Shown in pieces: positions 54,342 to 62,868 of a DNA stretch of 64,000 nt (position 1 is its first letter; each line of letters starts with the position of its first letter). A program made the translations under genes and the position numbers. This DNA is from Pseudarthrobacter albicanus (lineage in GTDB: Bacteria; Actinomycetota; Actinomycetes; Actinomycetales; Micrococcaceae): the NCBI RefSeq assembly GCF_018224015.1, contig NZ_JAGPOT010000010.1, positions 62,001 to 126,000 of the forward strand. The letters run 5' to 3'. The notes below the pieces were generated by a model that did no database searches, had not been told where the DNA came from, and saw nothing but the letters and a program-made list of their open reading frames with translations.

Positions 54342-55880
54342 GTGTCCCACCATCGTCTGACCCCCAGCGTCTACCAGCAACAGAACCAACTTTCCGCGGC
54401 GCTGCGCGCGCTGCGCACCACGCTGGAACTGCCGGGACCGTTCCCCGAGGATGTGCTCCGGGAGGCCGGGGAGGCCGTGGCCGCACACAAACTGCCGGAG
54501 CTGGACCTGACGCGAATCGAGTTTGTGACCATCGATCCGGCCGGCTCCACGGACCTGGACCAGGCCCTGTTCATCGGCCGCTCCGGCGAGGGGTACAAGG
54601 TGTTCTACGCCATCGCCGATGTCCCGTCGTTCGTGGCCCCCGGCGGCGCGCTCGACGCCGAAACCCGCCGCCGCGGCCAGACGTTCTACACCCCGGACGG
54701 CCGGATCCCGCTGCATCCGGAGGTCATCAGCGAAGGCGCCGGCAGCCTGCTGGCCGGGCAGCTGTGCGCCGCGTTCGTCTGGGAGTTCGAGCTCAATGCC
54801 GCCGCGGAGGTTTCCTCCGTGCTGGTGCGCCGGGCCCGGGTCCGCAGCCGGGCCAGGCTCAGCTACCCGGGCGTGCAGGCCGCGCTCGACGCCGGCACCG
54901 CGTCCCCGGTGCTGCGCCTGCTCAAGGAAGTGGGCATCAAGCGGGTCGAGCTGGAGCGGCTCCGCGGCGGGGCGAGCCTGAACATGCCGGACCAGGAGAT
55001 CGCACAGCTGCCCGACGGCGGCTACCGGATCGTCGCGGCCCCGCCGCTTCCGGTCGAGGACTGGAACGCCCAGATTTCGCTCATGACCGGGATGGCCGCG
55101 GCCGAGCTGATGCTCAAGGGCAAGGTCGGGATCCTGCGCACCATGCCCGCCCCGGATGAGGGCTCGCTGGCGCACTTCCACCGCCAGACGCACGCCCTGG
55201 GCAAGCCGTGGGACGGGGCGATGAGCTACGGGGAGTACCTGCGCACCCTTGACCCCACCGATCCCCGCCAGCTGGCGATCGTGCACTCGGCGGGCCTGCT
55301 GTTCCGCGGCGCCGGGTACACGCCGTTCGACGGGAGCGTGCCCGGGGACGCGCTGCAGTCCGCCATCGGTGCCGCTTACGCGCACGCCACCGCCCCGCTG
55401 CGGCGGCTGGTCGACCGTTTCGTGCTGGTCATCTGCGAGGCGCTCAGCAACGGCACGGACGTTCCGGCGTGGGCCCGCGAGGCGCTGCCCTCCCTGCCGG
55501 CGATCATGGCGTCTTCGGACCAGCTGGCCGCCAGGCTCGAGCGGCTCTCCCTGGACACCGTCGAGGCGGCCCTGCTGATCAACCATATCGGCCAGGAGTT
55601 CGACGCCGTTGTCATCTCCGGTTCGAAACCGGCCAGGAACGGCAACGGCAAGCCGACCGCCGTCGACAACGGCAAGAACAGCAGCGGCAGGATCAGCAAC
55701 GTCAGGATCAGCAACGGCCGAAACGGCAACGGCAACGGCCCCTCCGGGATTGTCCAGATTGCCGAGCCCGCGGTGACCGCACGGTGCCCCGGCGAACTGG
55801 AATCCGGCACCCAGGTCCGGGTCCGGGTGGTGTCCTCCGATATCGCCATCCCGGAGGTCCGGCTGGAGCTCGTGGGCTGA
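54342..55880 (+). CDS. RNB-domain ribonuclease (RNase II/R-like)
   Basis: 512 residues with an RNB catalytic domain but without visible cold-shock or S1 domains, the short actinobacterial form. The catalytic block is VTIDPAGSTDLDQALFI, where the last Asp of the usual D-x5-D-x-D-D pattern is Gln. Other features: FYTPDGRIPLHPEVISEGAGSLL and AHATAPLRRLVDRFVL, typical of RNB. A low-complexity Asn/Gly/Lys segment lies near residue 430. Likely 3'-5' RNA degradation next to a DEAD-box helicase. Confidence 0.9.
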   Translation: MSHHRLTPSVYQQQNQLSAALRALRTTLELPGPFPEDVLREAGEAVAAHKLPELDLTRIEFVTIDPAGSTDLDQALFIGRSGEGYKVFYAIADVPSFVAPGGALDAETRRRGQTFYTPDGRIPLHPEVISEGAGSLLAGQLCAAFVWEFELNAAAEVSSVLVRRARVRSRARLSYPGVQAALDAGTASPVLRLLKEVGIKRVELERLRGGASLNMPDQEIAQLPDGGYRIVAAPPLPVEDWNAQISLMTGMAAAELMLKGKVGILRTMPAPDEGSLAHFHRQTHALGKPWDGAMSYGEYLRTLDPTDPRQLAIVHSAGLLFRGAGYTPFDGSVPGDALQSAIGAAYAHATAPLRRLVDRFVLVICEALSNGTDVPAWAREALPSLPAIMASSDQLAARLERLSLDTVEAALLINHIGQEFDAVVISGSKPARNGNGKPTAVDNGKNSSGRISNVRISNGRNGNGNGPSGIVQIAEPAVTARCPGELESGTQVRVRVVSSDIAIPEVRLELVG

Positions 55881-56224
55881 GCGCCCGCGCCATCGCCGGG
55901 CCCGCCGGCGCCGCCATCGCTCCCATCCCTGCGCCCGCCGGCGCCGCCACGGCCGGGCCAGTCGAGGTTCCAGGCTGCGTGCAGTTAGACTGGAGAGGTA
56001 GAAATGGATGCCCGGTCGTTGATTTCCTTGATTTTCGAATTCAACAAGCCCGCCCCTACGCGATCTTGAGACACACCCGCTGGTCCCCAGTGCCAGCATT
56101 TAGATAGCCCGCGATCGGCTTCCACTGGAATTGCTTGCGCGCCTGAGCGTGCTCCGGAACGGCCAGCCGGCCGGCCCCGTAGAGCAAGCGGCGCCAATGC
56201 CCAAATGAATAAGGAAACTCCCCA
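55881..56224. other. Long leader region of the DEAD-box helicase gene
   Basis: 344 nt. The first part has a 17-nt direct repeat (GCCCGCCGGCGCCGCCA at 55900-55916 and 55933-55949). TAGACT (55985-55990) is a candidate -10 box. A short ORF follows, then about 150 nt with inverted segments such as GCTTGC...GCAAGC (56130s and 56180s). Long structured leaders are common for cold-induced RNA helicases. Confidence 0.5.
56004..56069 (+). CDS. Possible 21-residue leader peptide
   Basis: ATG ORF with a good ribosome site GGAGAGG 5 nt upstream, just after a candidate -10 box. It encodes MDARSLISLI, then FEFNKPAPTRS. It lies 155 nt before the helicase gene and could act in attenuation or simply be a small protein. 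Composition is natural (hydrophobic core, Pro-rich end), but there is no comparative evidence here. Confidence 0.35.
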   Translation: MDARSLISLIFEFNKPAPTRS

Positions 56225-58015
56225 GTGAGTGAATTGCACACGCACCAACTTCTGATCGACGAATCCGGCACAGAAACCATTGAGCCGGAAGAGACCATCA
56301 TCTCGGACGAAAAGCCGCACGAGATTGCCGAGAAGACCTTCGCCGACTACAACGTCCGGGCGGATATTGTCGAGTCGCTGGCCGACGCCGGTATCACCCA
56401 TCCCTTCCCGATCCAGGCCATGACGCTGCCCGTCGCCCTGGCCGGCCACGACATCATCGGCCAGGCCAAGACCGGCACCGGCAAGACCCTCGGCTTCGGC
56501 ATCCCCGCGCTGCAGCGCGTGGTCGGGCCGGACGACGCCGGCTATGAATTGCTGCCGGCCCCGGGCGCACCCCAGGCCCTCGTGATCGTGCCGACCCGCG
56601 AGCTCGCCGTGCAGGTCGCCAATGACCTGCAGAACGCCGCCCGGAAGCGCAACGCCCGGATCGCCACGATCTACGGCGGCCGCGCCTACGAGCCCCAGGT
56701 CGAGGCCCTCCAGAAGGGCGTCGAGGTCGTCGTCGGCACGCCCGGCCGGCTCATCGACCTGTACAAGCAGAAGCACCTCGTCCTGAAGAACGTCAAGATG
56801 GTCATCCTTGACGAGGCCGATGAGATGCTGGACCTTGGCTTCCTGCCGGACGTCGAGACCCTCATCGCCGGCACCCCTGCAGTCCGCCAGACCCTCCTGT
56901 TCTCGGCCACCATGCCCGGCCCTGTCGTCGCGATGGCCCGCCGCTACATGACCCAGCCGACCCACATCCGTGCGGCCGACCCGGATGACGAGGGCCTGAC
57001 CAAGCGGGACATCCGCCAGCTGATCTACCGTGCGCACAGCATGGACAAGATCGAGGTTGTGGCGCGCATCCTGCAGGCCCGGGGACGTGGCCGCACCATC
57101 ATCTTCACCAAGACCAAGCGCACCGCCGCCAAGGTTGCCGAGGAACTCGTGGACCGCGGCTTCGCCGCAGCAGCCATCCACGGCGACCTGGGCCAGGGCG
57201 CCCGCGAGCAGGCGCTGCGCGCCTTCCGCAACAACAAGGTGGACGTTCTCGTGGCCACCGATGTTGCCGCCCGCGGCATCGACGTCGACGACGTCACGCA
57301 CGTGATCAACTACCAGTGCGTCGAAGACGAAAAGATCTACCTGCACCGCGTGGGCCGCACCGGCCGGGCCGGCAACAAGGGCACCGCCGTGACCTTTGTG
57401 GACTGGGACGACATGCCCCGCTGGGGCCTGATCAACAAGGCCCTGGGCCTGAGCGTGCCCGAACCGGTGGAAACCTATTCCTCCTCGCCGCACCTCTACG
57501 AGGAACTCGACATCCCCGCGGGAACCAAGGGCCGTCTGCCCCGGAACAAGCGCGTGCTGGCCGGAGTCGACGCCGAGGTCCTGGAGGACCTGGGCGAGAC
57601 CGGCAAGAAGAACACGCGCTCCAGCGCACAAAACAGCGGACAAAACAGCAGCAGCCGCGGAGCCGGGCGCGACGCCGCCCGCGGTGCGGGCCGTGACAGC
57701 ACCACGGCCGGCGGCCGCAGCAGCCGCCGCAGCGGCGACGCCAGCGGCGCAAAAGACGGCGCACGCGCCGGGGACCGCCGTCGTCGTCCCGCCGAGGCCG
57801 AGGCCGGCAGCCGCACTGCGCCGGAGGTGGCAGGAACCGCGGCTGCAGCGACGGCGGCGGCAACGGCGACCGCCAAGGCCCCCTCTGCCGCACCCACCGA
57901 AGTCGACCGGGCCACGCGCGCCCGCCGCCGGACCCGCACCCGCCGCCGCAACGGCGAAGTGGTTGCCGGCGACGCGCAGAACCTTGCCCCCCAGCCGAGC
58001 AACGCCGAGGCCTAA
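56225..58015 (+). CDS. DEAD-box ATP-dependent RNA helicase
   Basis: 596 residues with all motifs: Q motif THPFPIQ, AKTGTGKT, PTRELAVQV, TPGRL, DEAD, SAT, ATDVAARGID, HRVGRTGRAG. The C-terminal about 150 residues are Arg/Ser/Gly/Ala-rich and basic, suitable for RNA binding. This is the RhlE/CsdA-like actinobacterial enzyme (Rv3211 type). Starts at GTG with AAGGAAA upstream. Followed after 8 nt by the methyltransferase gene. Confidence 0.95.
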   Translation: MSELHTHQLLIDESGTETIEPEETIISDEKPHEIAEKTFADYNVRADIVESLADAGITHPFPIQAMTLPVALAGHDIIGQAKTGTGKTLGFGIPALQRVVGPDDAGYELLPAPGAPQALVIVPTRELAVQVANDLQNAARKRNARIATIYGGRAYEPQVEALQKGVEVVVGTPGRLIDLYKQKHLVLKNVKMVILDEADEMLDLGFLPDVETLIAGTPAVRQTLLFSATMPGPVVAMARRYMTQPTHIRAADPDDEGLTKRDIRQLIYRAHSMDKIEVVARILQARGRGRTIIFTKTKRTAAKVAEELVDRGFAAAAIHGDLGQGAREQALRAFRNNKVDVLVATDVAARGIDVDDVTHVINYQCVEDEKIYLHRVGRTGRAGNKGTAVTFVDWDDMPRWGLINKALGLSVPEPVETYSSSPHLYEELDIPAGTKGRLPRNKRVLAGVDAEVLEDLGETGKKNTRSSAQNSGQNSSSRGAGRDAARGAGRDSTTAGGRSSRRSGDASGAKDGARAGDRRRRPAEAEAGSRTAPEVAGTAAAATAAATATAKAPSAAPTEVDRATRARRRTRTRRRNGEVVAGDAQNLAPQPSNAEA

Positions 58016-58023
58016 ACCCCTCC

Positions 58024-58899
58024 ATGACTGACACCGTCTGGGCGCCGGACGGCAGCAACCTGGTGGTACACGCGGACAATGCGGAGTATCTCCCGACGCT
58101 GCCGGACGGCGCCTTCACACTCATTTACGTCGACCCGCCCTTCAACACCGGGCGGGTGCAGCGGCGCCAGGAAACCAAAATGGTCCGCAACGCCGGCGGC
58201 GACGGTGACCGGGTCGGCTTCAAGGGCCGGTCCTACGACACCATCAAAGGCGCCCTGCACAGCTACGACGACGCGTTCAGCGACTACTGGTCCTTCCTGG
58301 AGCCGCGGCTCGTGGAGGCCTGGCGGCTGCTGGCCGACGACGGCACCCTGTACCTGCACCTGGACTACCGGGAGGTGCATTACGCGAAGGTCATGCTGGA
58401 CGCCATCTTCGGCCGCGAATGCTTCCTGAACGAGATCATCTGGGCCTACGACTACGGCGCGCGGGCCAAGTACCGCTGGCCCACCAAGCACGACAACATC
58501 CTCGTGTACGTCAAGAATCCGGCCCGGTACCACTTTGACAGCGCCGAGGTGGACCGGGAGCCGTACATGGCGCCCGGGCTCGTCACGCCGGCCAAACGCG
58601 AGCTCGGCAAGCTGCCCACCGACGTCTGGTGGCACACCATCGTCTCCCCCACCGGCAAGGAGAAGACCGGCTACCCGACGCAGAAACCCGAGGGACTGAT
58701 CCGGCGCGTGGTGGCGGCGTCCAGCCGCCCGGGTGACTGGTGCCTGGACTTCTTCGCCGGCTCCGGAACGCTGGGCGCCGTGGCCGCGAAACTCGAGCGG
58801 AAGTTCGTCTGCGTGGACGAGAACCAGCCGGCCATCGACGTCATGGCCAAGCGGCTCGCCGCGCATGCCAGCTTCACCGCGTTCCCGCCGCCCAAGTAA
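58024..58899 (+). CDS. Orphan N6/N4 DNA methyltransferase (beta-class)
   Basis: 291 residues. Catalytic motif IV DPPF at 37-40 precedes the AdoMet motif I (DFFAGSGTLG, about 240-249), the order of beta-group amino-methyltransferases. YPTQKPEGLIRRVV is the usual segment before motif I. DPPF favours adenine-N6 but N4-cytosine is not excluded. There is no endonuclease gene nearby, so this is an orphan. Only 8 nt from the helicase stop, probably co-transcribed. Its target site cannot be read from sequence. Confidence 0.9.
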   Translation: MTDTVWAPDGSNLVVHADNAEYLPTLPDGAFTLIYVDPPFNTGRVQRRQETKMVRNAGGDGDRVGFKGRSYDTIKGALHSYDDAFSDYWSFLEPRLVEAWRLLADDGTLYLHLDYREVHYAKVMLDAIFGRECFLNEIIWAYDYGARAKYRWPTKHDNILVYVKNPARYHFDSAEVDREPYMAPGLVTPAKRELGKLPTDVWWHTIVSPTGKEKTGYPTQKPEGLIRRVVAASSRPGDWCLDFFAGSGTLGAVAAKLERKFVCVDENQPAIDVMAKRLAAHASFTAFPPPK

Positions 58900-58968
58900 C
58901 TCGCATTTGTTGCCGTTTTGACGCCCCAGAACGACACCTGCTGCCAGTCAGTTGGGAGGACAGCCCGA

Positions 58969-59814
58969 TCAGCGCACGACGGCGGTTCCAGTGGCCAGTT
59001 CCTCGATCCGGGCCAGCACCTGCGCGGAGGTGAGGTTTTCGCCGAGCAGGTTCTGCTTCCCGGCGCCGTGGTAGTCCGAGGAACCCGTCACGAGCAGGCC
59101 GTGCCGCCGGGCAAGGCGGCGCAGGAACTCCCGGCCCTCCTCGGGGTTGTCCCGGTGGTAGATCTCCAGCCCGGCCAGGCCGGCGTCGATCATCTCCCGG
59201 TAGGTCTTCTCCCCCACGATCCGGCCGCGGGCGGACGCCACGGGATGGGCGAACACCGGGACGCCGCCGGCTGCACGGACCAGTTCGACGGCGAGCGCCG
59301 GGTCCGGGGCGTAGTGCTGCACGTAGTAGCGCGAGCGCGAGGTCAGGATCGAGCTGAAAGCCTCGGACCGGTCCTCGACCACGCCCGCGGCCACGAGCGC
59401 ATCGGCAATGTGCGGCCGGCCCAGGGTGGCCCCGGGCGCCACGTGGTGGATGACGTCATCCCAGGTCAGCGGATAGTCCTCGGCCAGCAGGGCCACCATG
59501 CGCTCGGCCCGGGTGTACCGGGCGTCCTTGGCTTTGGTGATTTCCTCGAGCAGTCCGGGATGGGCCGGGTCATGCAGGTAGCTGAGCAGGTGGACGCTGA
59601 TGCCTTCCTCCGTGCGGCAGGAGACTTCCATGCCCGGCACCAGGGCGATGCCGTGATCCCGGGCCGCCAGGGACGCTTCCGCCCAGCCGCCGGTGGAGTC
59701 GTGATCGGTCAGGGCGATCACGTCGAGCCCGGCCTCCGCGGCGGAAACGATGACGTCCGCCGGCGCCTGGGTACCGTCGGACACATTGGAGTGGGCATGC
59801 AGGTCAATCCTCAC
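58969..59814 (-). CDS. PHP-domain phosphoesterase (RNase AM/TrpH-like)
   Basis: 281 residues with the PHP metal motifs: DLHAHSNVSDGT at the N-terminus, LTDHDSTGG, VPGMEVSC, FAHPVAS and GSSDYHG. TrpH/YciV-type enzymes are 5'-3' exonucleases on short RNAs or 3',5'-nucleotide phosphatases. GTG start, 6 nt from TAGGCT. Sits beside RNA-processing genes, which fits an RNA role. Confidence 0.9.
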   Translation of the reverse strand: MRIDLHAHSNVSDGTQAPADVIVSAAEAGLDVIALTDHDSTGGWAEASLAARDHGIALVPGMEVSCRTEEGISVHLLSYLHDPAHPGLLEEITKAKDARYTRAERMVALLAEDYPLTWDDVIHHVAPGATLGRPHIADALVAAGVVEDRSEAFSSILTSRSRYYVQHYAPDPALAVELVRAAGGVPVFAHPVASARGRIVGEKTYREMIDAGLAGLEIYHRDNPEEGREFLRRLARRHGLLVTGSSDYHGAGKQNLLGENLTSAQVLARIEELATGTAVVR

Positions 59815-59820
59815 CCCACC

Positions 59821-59826
59821 AGCCTA
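59821..59826 (-). promoter_or_regulatory. Candidate -10 box for the leaderless PHP gene
   Basis: TAGGCT on the minus strand, 6 nt before the GTG at 59814. The hexamer and distance are the same as at thiE. Confidence 0.4.
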
Positions 59827-59941
59827 GTGGACGGGCGGGATCCGGCGGGGCGGGTGCCCGTCCGGGACGGTACGGCACGCCGGCCGCGGCGGCAGCGGCA
59901 CCCGTTGGCCTAAGCCGCGCCGCTGGTGAGACGATGGGACG

Positions 59942-61525
59942 GTGAACGATGCAGATATCCCCCAGGCCTCCGCTTCCCAGCCCCTCGACGAGCGCGTCAA
60001 CAACCGCTCGCAGCGTCCCAGCTCCGACGCCTTCAAGGCCTTCATGGCCAGCAACTGGGCGCAGGCCCGGCAGCAGCTGCCCGAACGGGACGCGGTCGCA
60101 GGCCACGCCGCCGCCCGGCGCCGGGCCGTTTCACTGCAGTTCAAGGGCGAACGCCTCGTCATCCCGGCCGGCCCGCTGAAGGTCCGCTCGAACGACTGCG
60201 ACTACCGCTTCCGCCCGCACTCCGGCTTCGCACACCTCACCGGCCTGGGCGTGGACCATGAGCCCGACGCCGTCCTGATCCTCGAACCCGTGGCGGAAGG
60301 CACGGGCGACGACGCCGGGAACCACCGCGCGACGCTGTACTTCCGGCCGCTGGCCGGCCGGGACACCGAGCAGTTCTACGCGGACTCACGCTCCGGCGAG
60401 TTCTGGGTCGGCGCCCGCCCCACCCTGGCCGAGTTCAAGGCCCGGCTCGGCCTGGAGACCGCGGATATCGGCGGACTCGAACTGGCCATCACCAAGAACG
60501 TCGGCGCCCCCGAGATCGGCGGCATCTCGATCCGGCTGGTGCGCAAGGTCGACGAGAACATCGATGCCCTCGTGGACACCGCCCGCTACAACACGGCCAA
60601 GGATCCCGAGAACCTGGACCTGGGCGTCCTCGATGCCCTCGACGACAAGCTCACCGAGGCCCTCTCCGAGCTGCGCCTGCTCAAGGACGAGTGGGAAATC
60701 GGGCAGCTGAAAACCGCCGTCGCAGCGACGGTGCAGGGCTTCACCGAAGTCGTCAAGGCCCTGCCGCGGGCCCTGACCCACCACCGCGGCGAACGCGTCG
60801 TGGAAGGCGCGTTCTTCGCCCGGGCCCGGGAGGAAGGCAACGAGCTCGGCTACGACACCATCGCCGCGGCCGGCAATAACGCCACCGTGCTGCACTGGAC
60901 CCGGAACACCGGCAGGATCAACGCCGGCGAACTGCTGCTCCTGGACGCCGGCGTCGAGGCCGACTCGCTGTACACCGCGGACATCACCCGCACCCTGCCG
61001 GCGAACGGCACCTTCACCGGGGTCCAGCGCAAGGTCTACGAGGCAGTGCTCGACGCCGCCGACGCCGGCTTTGCCGCCGCGCAGCCCGGTACCAGGTTCC
61101 GCGACATCCACACCGCCGCGACCACCGTGCTGGCCGAACGCCTTGCCGAGTGGGGCCTGCTGCCGGTCTCCGTCCAGGAAGCCATCAGCGCCGAGGGCCA
61201 GCAGCACCGCCGCTGGATGCCGCACGGCACCAGCCACCACCTGGGCCTGGACGTCCACGACTGCGCCCAGGCCAAGCGTGAGCTGTACCTGGACGGCGTC
61301 CTCACGGCGGGCATGGTGTTCACGATCGAGCCCGGCCTGTACTTCAAGAACGAGGACCTCGCCATCCCCGAGGAATACCGGGGCATCGGCGTCCGCATCG
61401 AGGACGACATCCTGATGACGGCCGAGGGCCCGGTCAACCTCAGCGCCGCGCTGCCCCGCAAGGCGGACGACGTCGAATCCTGGATGGCGGGCATCTACCA
61501 GGAAGCCGACAACCAGCCGGCGTAG
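59942..61525 (+). CDS. Xaa-Pro aminopeptidase (aminopeptidase P)
   Basis: Removes N-terminal residues before proline. 527 residues: AMP-N-type domain (about 55-210) and creatinase-fold M24 domain with metal ligands in LLDAGVEADSLYTADITRTLP (two Asp), HGTSHHLGLDVHD (His), TIEPGLYF (Glu) and GIGVRIEDDILM (Glu). Standard length for the actinobacterial form. Starts at GTG. The following permease fragment begins 11 nt later. Confidence 0.94.
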   Translation: MNDADIPQASASQPLDERVNNRSQRPSSDAFKAFMASNWAQARQQLPERDAVAGHAAARRRAVSLQFKGERLVIPAGPLKVRSNDCDYRFRPHSGFAHLTGLGVDHEPDAVLILEPVAEGTGDDAGNHRATLYFRPLAGRDTEQFYADSRSGEFWVGARPTLAEFKARLGLETADIGGLELAITKNVGAPEIGGISIRLVRKVDENIDALVDTARYNTAKDPENLDLGVLDALDDKLTEALSELRLLKDEWEIGQLKTAVAATVQGFTEVVKALPRALTHHRGERVVEGAFFARAREEGNELGYDTIAAAGNNATVLHWTRNTGRINAGELLLLDAGVEADSLYTADITRTLPANGTFTGVQRKVYEAVLDAADAGFAAAQPGTRFRDIHTAATTVLAERLAEWGLLPVSVQEAISAEGQQHRRWMPHGTSHHLGLDVHDCAQAKRELYLDGVLTAGMVFTIEPGLYFKNEDLAIPEEYRGIGVRIEDDILMTAEGPVNLSAALPRKADDVESWMAGIYQEADNQPA

Positions 61526-61536
61526 CCTCTCCGCCG

Positions 61537-62106
61537 TTGGGCAACCATCCGGTCCTGGCCCGCAGGCTGAACACCGGTGATGCGGTCGTCATCGGCCTCG
61601 GGTCCATGATCGGCGAAGAGGTCATCAACCCGCGCAAGACCATCCCGCGGGCCATCGTGATCGCACTGGGTATCGCCGTCGCGGTCTACGCCATCATCGC
61701 TGGCCTGGGCCGGACCAGCCTGGCGATGGCACGGGAAGCGGACCTGCCGCGCTGGCTGGCCGCGGTCCATCCGCGCTTCAACGTCCCCCACCGGGCCGAA
61801 CTGGTCCTGGCGGCGGTCATCTGCCTCATCATCAGCGTGGCCGACCTCCGGGGCGCCATCGGCTTTTCTTCCTTCGGCGTCCTGATCTACTACCTTGTCG
61901 CCAACCTCGCCGCGTACACCCGGACCGGAGAACACCGCCGCTACCCCAAGGCGCTTCAGCTCGCCGGCGCCGCCGCCTGCGCGGTCCTGGCGGCCACCCT
62001 GCCCGTCGGCTCCGTGGTCGCGGGACTGGTCATGTTCGCCGCCGGGATCCTCTACCGCGGCGTCCGCCTGCGCCTCGGGAGAGATAACGGCACCACGGGC
62101 AGCTGA
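61537..62106 (+). pseudogene. APC-family amino-acid permease with two internal deletions
   Basis: 189 residues in one open frame, but intact APC permeases of this type have about 420-480. The beginning (LARRLNTGDAVVIGLGSMIG) is the family N-terminus; at residue 26/27 (near 61614) it jumps to the EEVINPRKTIPRAIVIAL loop normally found after several helices; at about residue 55/56 (near 61701) it jumps again to AGLGRTSLAMAREADLP. The rest runs normally to the C-terminus. Too few helices remain for transport, so it is probably dead. TTG start. Confidence 0.8.
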
Positions 62107-62147
62107 ACGGTTGCGCGGCAGCCGCGAACGTCAGGAAAGATGAAGCC

Positions 62148-62486
62148 ATGACCATTGCCAAATCCATCGTGCTCTTCGTCCTGGCCGCAGCAGCTGAAAT
62201 CGGCGGCGCCTGGCTCGTCTGGCAGTCGGTCCGCGAGGGCAAGGAGTGGTGGTGGGCCGGGCTCGGAGTAGTCGCTCTGGGCCTCTACGGCTTCGCCGCG
62301 ACCCTGCAGCCGGACGCGCACTTCGGCCGGATCCTCGCCGCCTACGGGGGCGTGTTCGTGGCCGGATCCCTGGCCTGGGGCATGATCTTCGACGGCTTCC
62401 GGCCGGACCGCTGGGACGTGACCGGTTCCGTGGTCTGCCTGCTCGGGGTGGCGATCATCATGTTCGCGCCCCGCAACGCCGGCTGA
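62148..62486 (+). CDS. YnfA family (UPF0060) membrane protein
   Basis: 112 residues with four helices; [20 protein letters not shown] and [27 protein letters not shown] are diagnostic. Related to small multidrug-resistance transporters; physiological substrate uncertain. Lies between the permease remnant and the metal-sensor operon. Confidence 0.93.
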   Translation: MTIAKSIVLFVLAAAAEIGGAWLVWQSVREGKEWWWAGLGVVALGLYGFAATLQPDAHFGRILAAYGGVFVAGSLAWGMIFDGFRPDRWDVTGSVVCLLGVAIIMFAPRNAG

Positions 62487-62506
62487 AAGGCCGCCTTACT
62501 ACACAA

Positions 62507-62535
62507 TTGCGTGAATACAGGGACCGCTGTACTTT
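62507..62535 (+). promoter_or_regulatory. Promoter with overlapping operator of the cmtR-like operon
   Basis: TTGCGT (62507-62512), 17-nt spacer, TACTTT (62530-62535). The start codon follows 6 nt later, so the mRNA should be leaderless. A palindrome TACAG-N6-CTGTA (62516-62531) fills the spacer and touches the -10 box, the expected place for an ArsR-family repressor. Confidence 0.65.
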
Positions 62536-62541
62536 GGTTTT

Positions 62542-62868
62542 ATGGAAACCCTCACGCACGCCCCGGTGCTGGCACGGTTCGGCTACGCGGTCTCGGATCC
62601 GACCAGGGCCCGGATCCTGCTGGCACTGTCCGGGGCGGCCGCCTACCCGTCCGATCTGGCCGACTCCCTTGGGGTCTCACGGCAGAGCATGTCCAACCAT
62701 CTGACGTGCCTGCGCGGCTGCGGACTCGTCGTGGCTGTCCCGGACGGACGGCGGAGCCGGTACGAGCTCGCCGACGCGCGGCTGGGCCACGCGATCCGGG
62801 ACCTGATCGGCGTCGTCCTGGCCGTGGATCCGGCCTGCTGCGCACCCGACGGGACATGCCTGGCATGA
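62542..62868 (+). CDS. cmtR: CmtR-like ArsR-family metal-responsive repressor
   Basis: 108 residues, winged helix with VSRQSMSNHLTCLRGCGLV as recognition region. The Cys-x3-Cys there and a Cys-rich tail (DPACCAPDGTC) match the CmtR type, in which cysteines of the DNA-binding helix and the C-terminus bind Cd(II) or Pb(II). Metal binding would release the operator at 62516-62531. Its stop overlaps the CDF exporter start (ATGA). Confidence 0.9.
   Translation: METLTHAPVLARFGYAVSDPTRARILLALSGAAAYPSDLADSLGVSRQSMSNHLTCLRGCGLVVAVPDGRRSRYELADARLGHAIRDLIGVVLAVDPACCAPDGTCLA

Noticed and set aside
54297..56099. 600-residue minus-strand open frame over the RNB gene
   Set aside because: Antisense shadow rich in Arg/Gly/His; the RNB domain is clear on the plus strand.
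55985..57643. 552-residue minus-strand open frame over the DEAD-box helicase
   Set aside because: Antisense shadow; helicase motifs on the plus strand are complete.
58024..58899. Restriction-modification or phage-defence system
   Set aside because: Only a methyltransferase is present; neighbours are a helicase, PHP phosphoesterase and aminopeptidase with housekeeping character.
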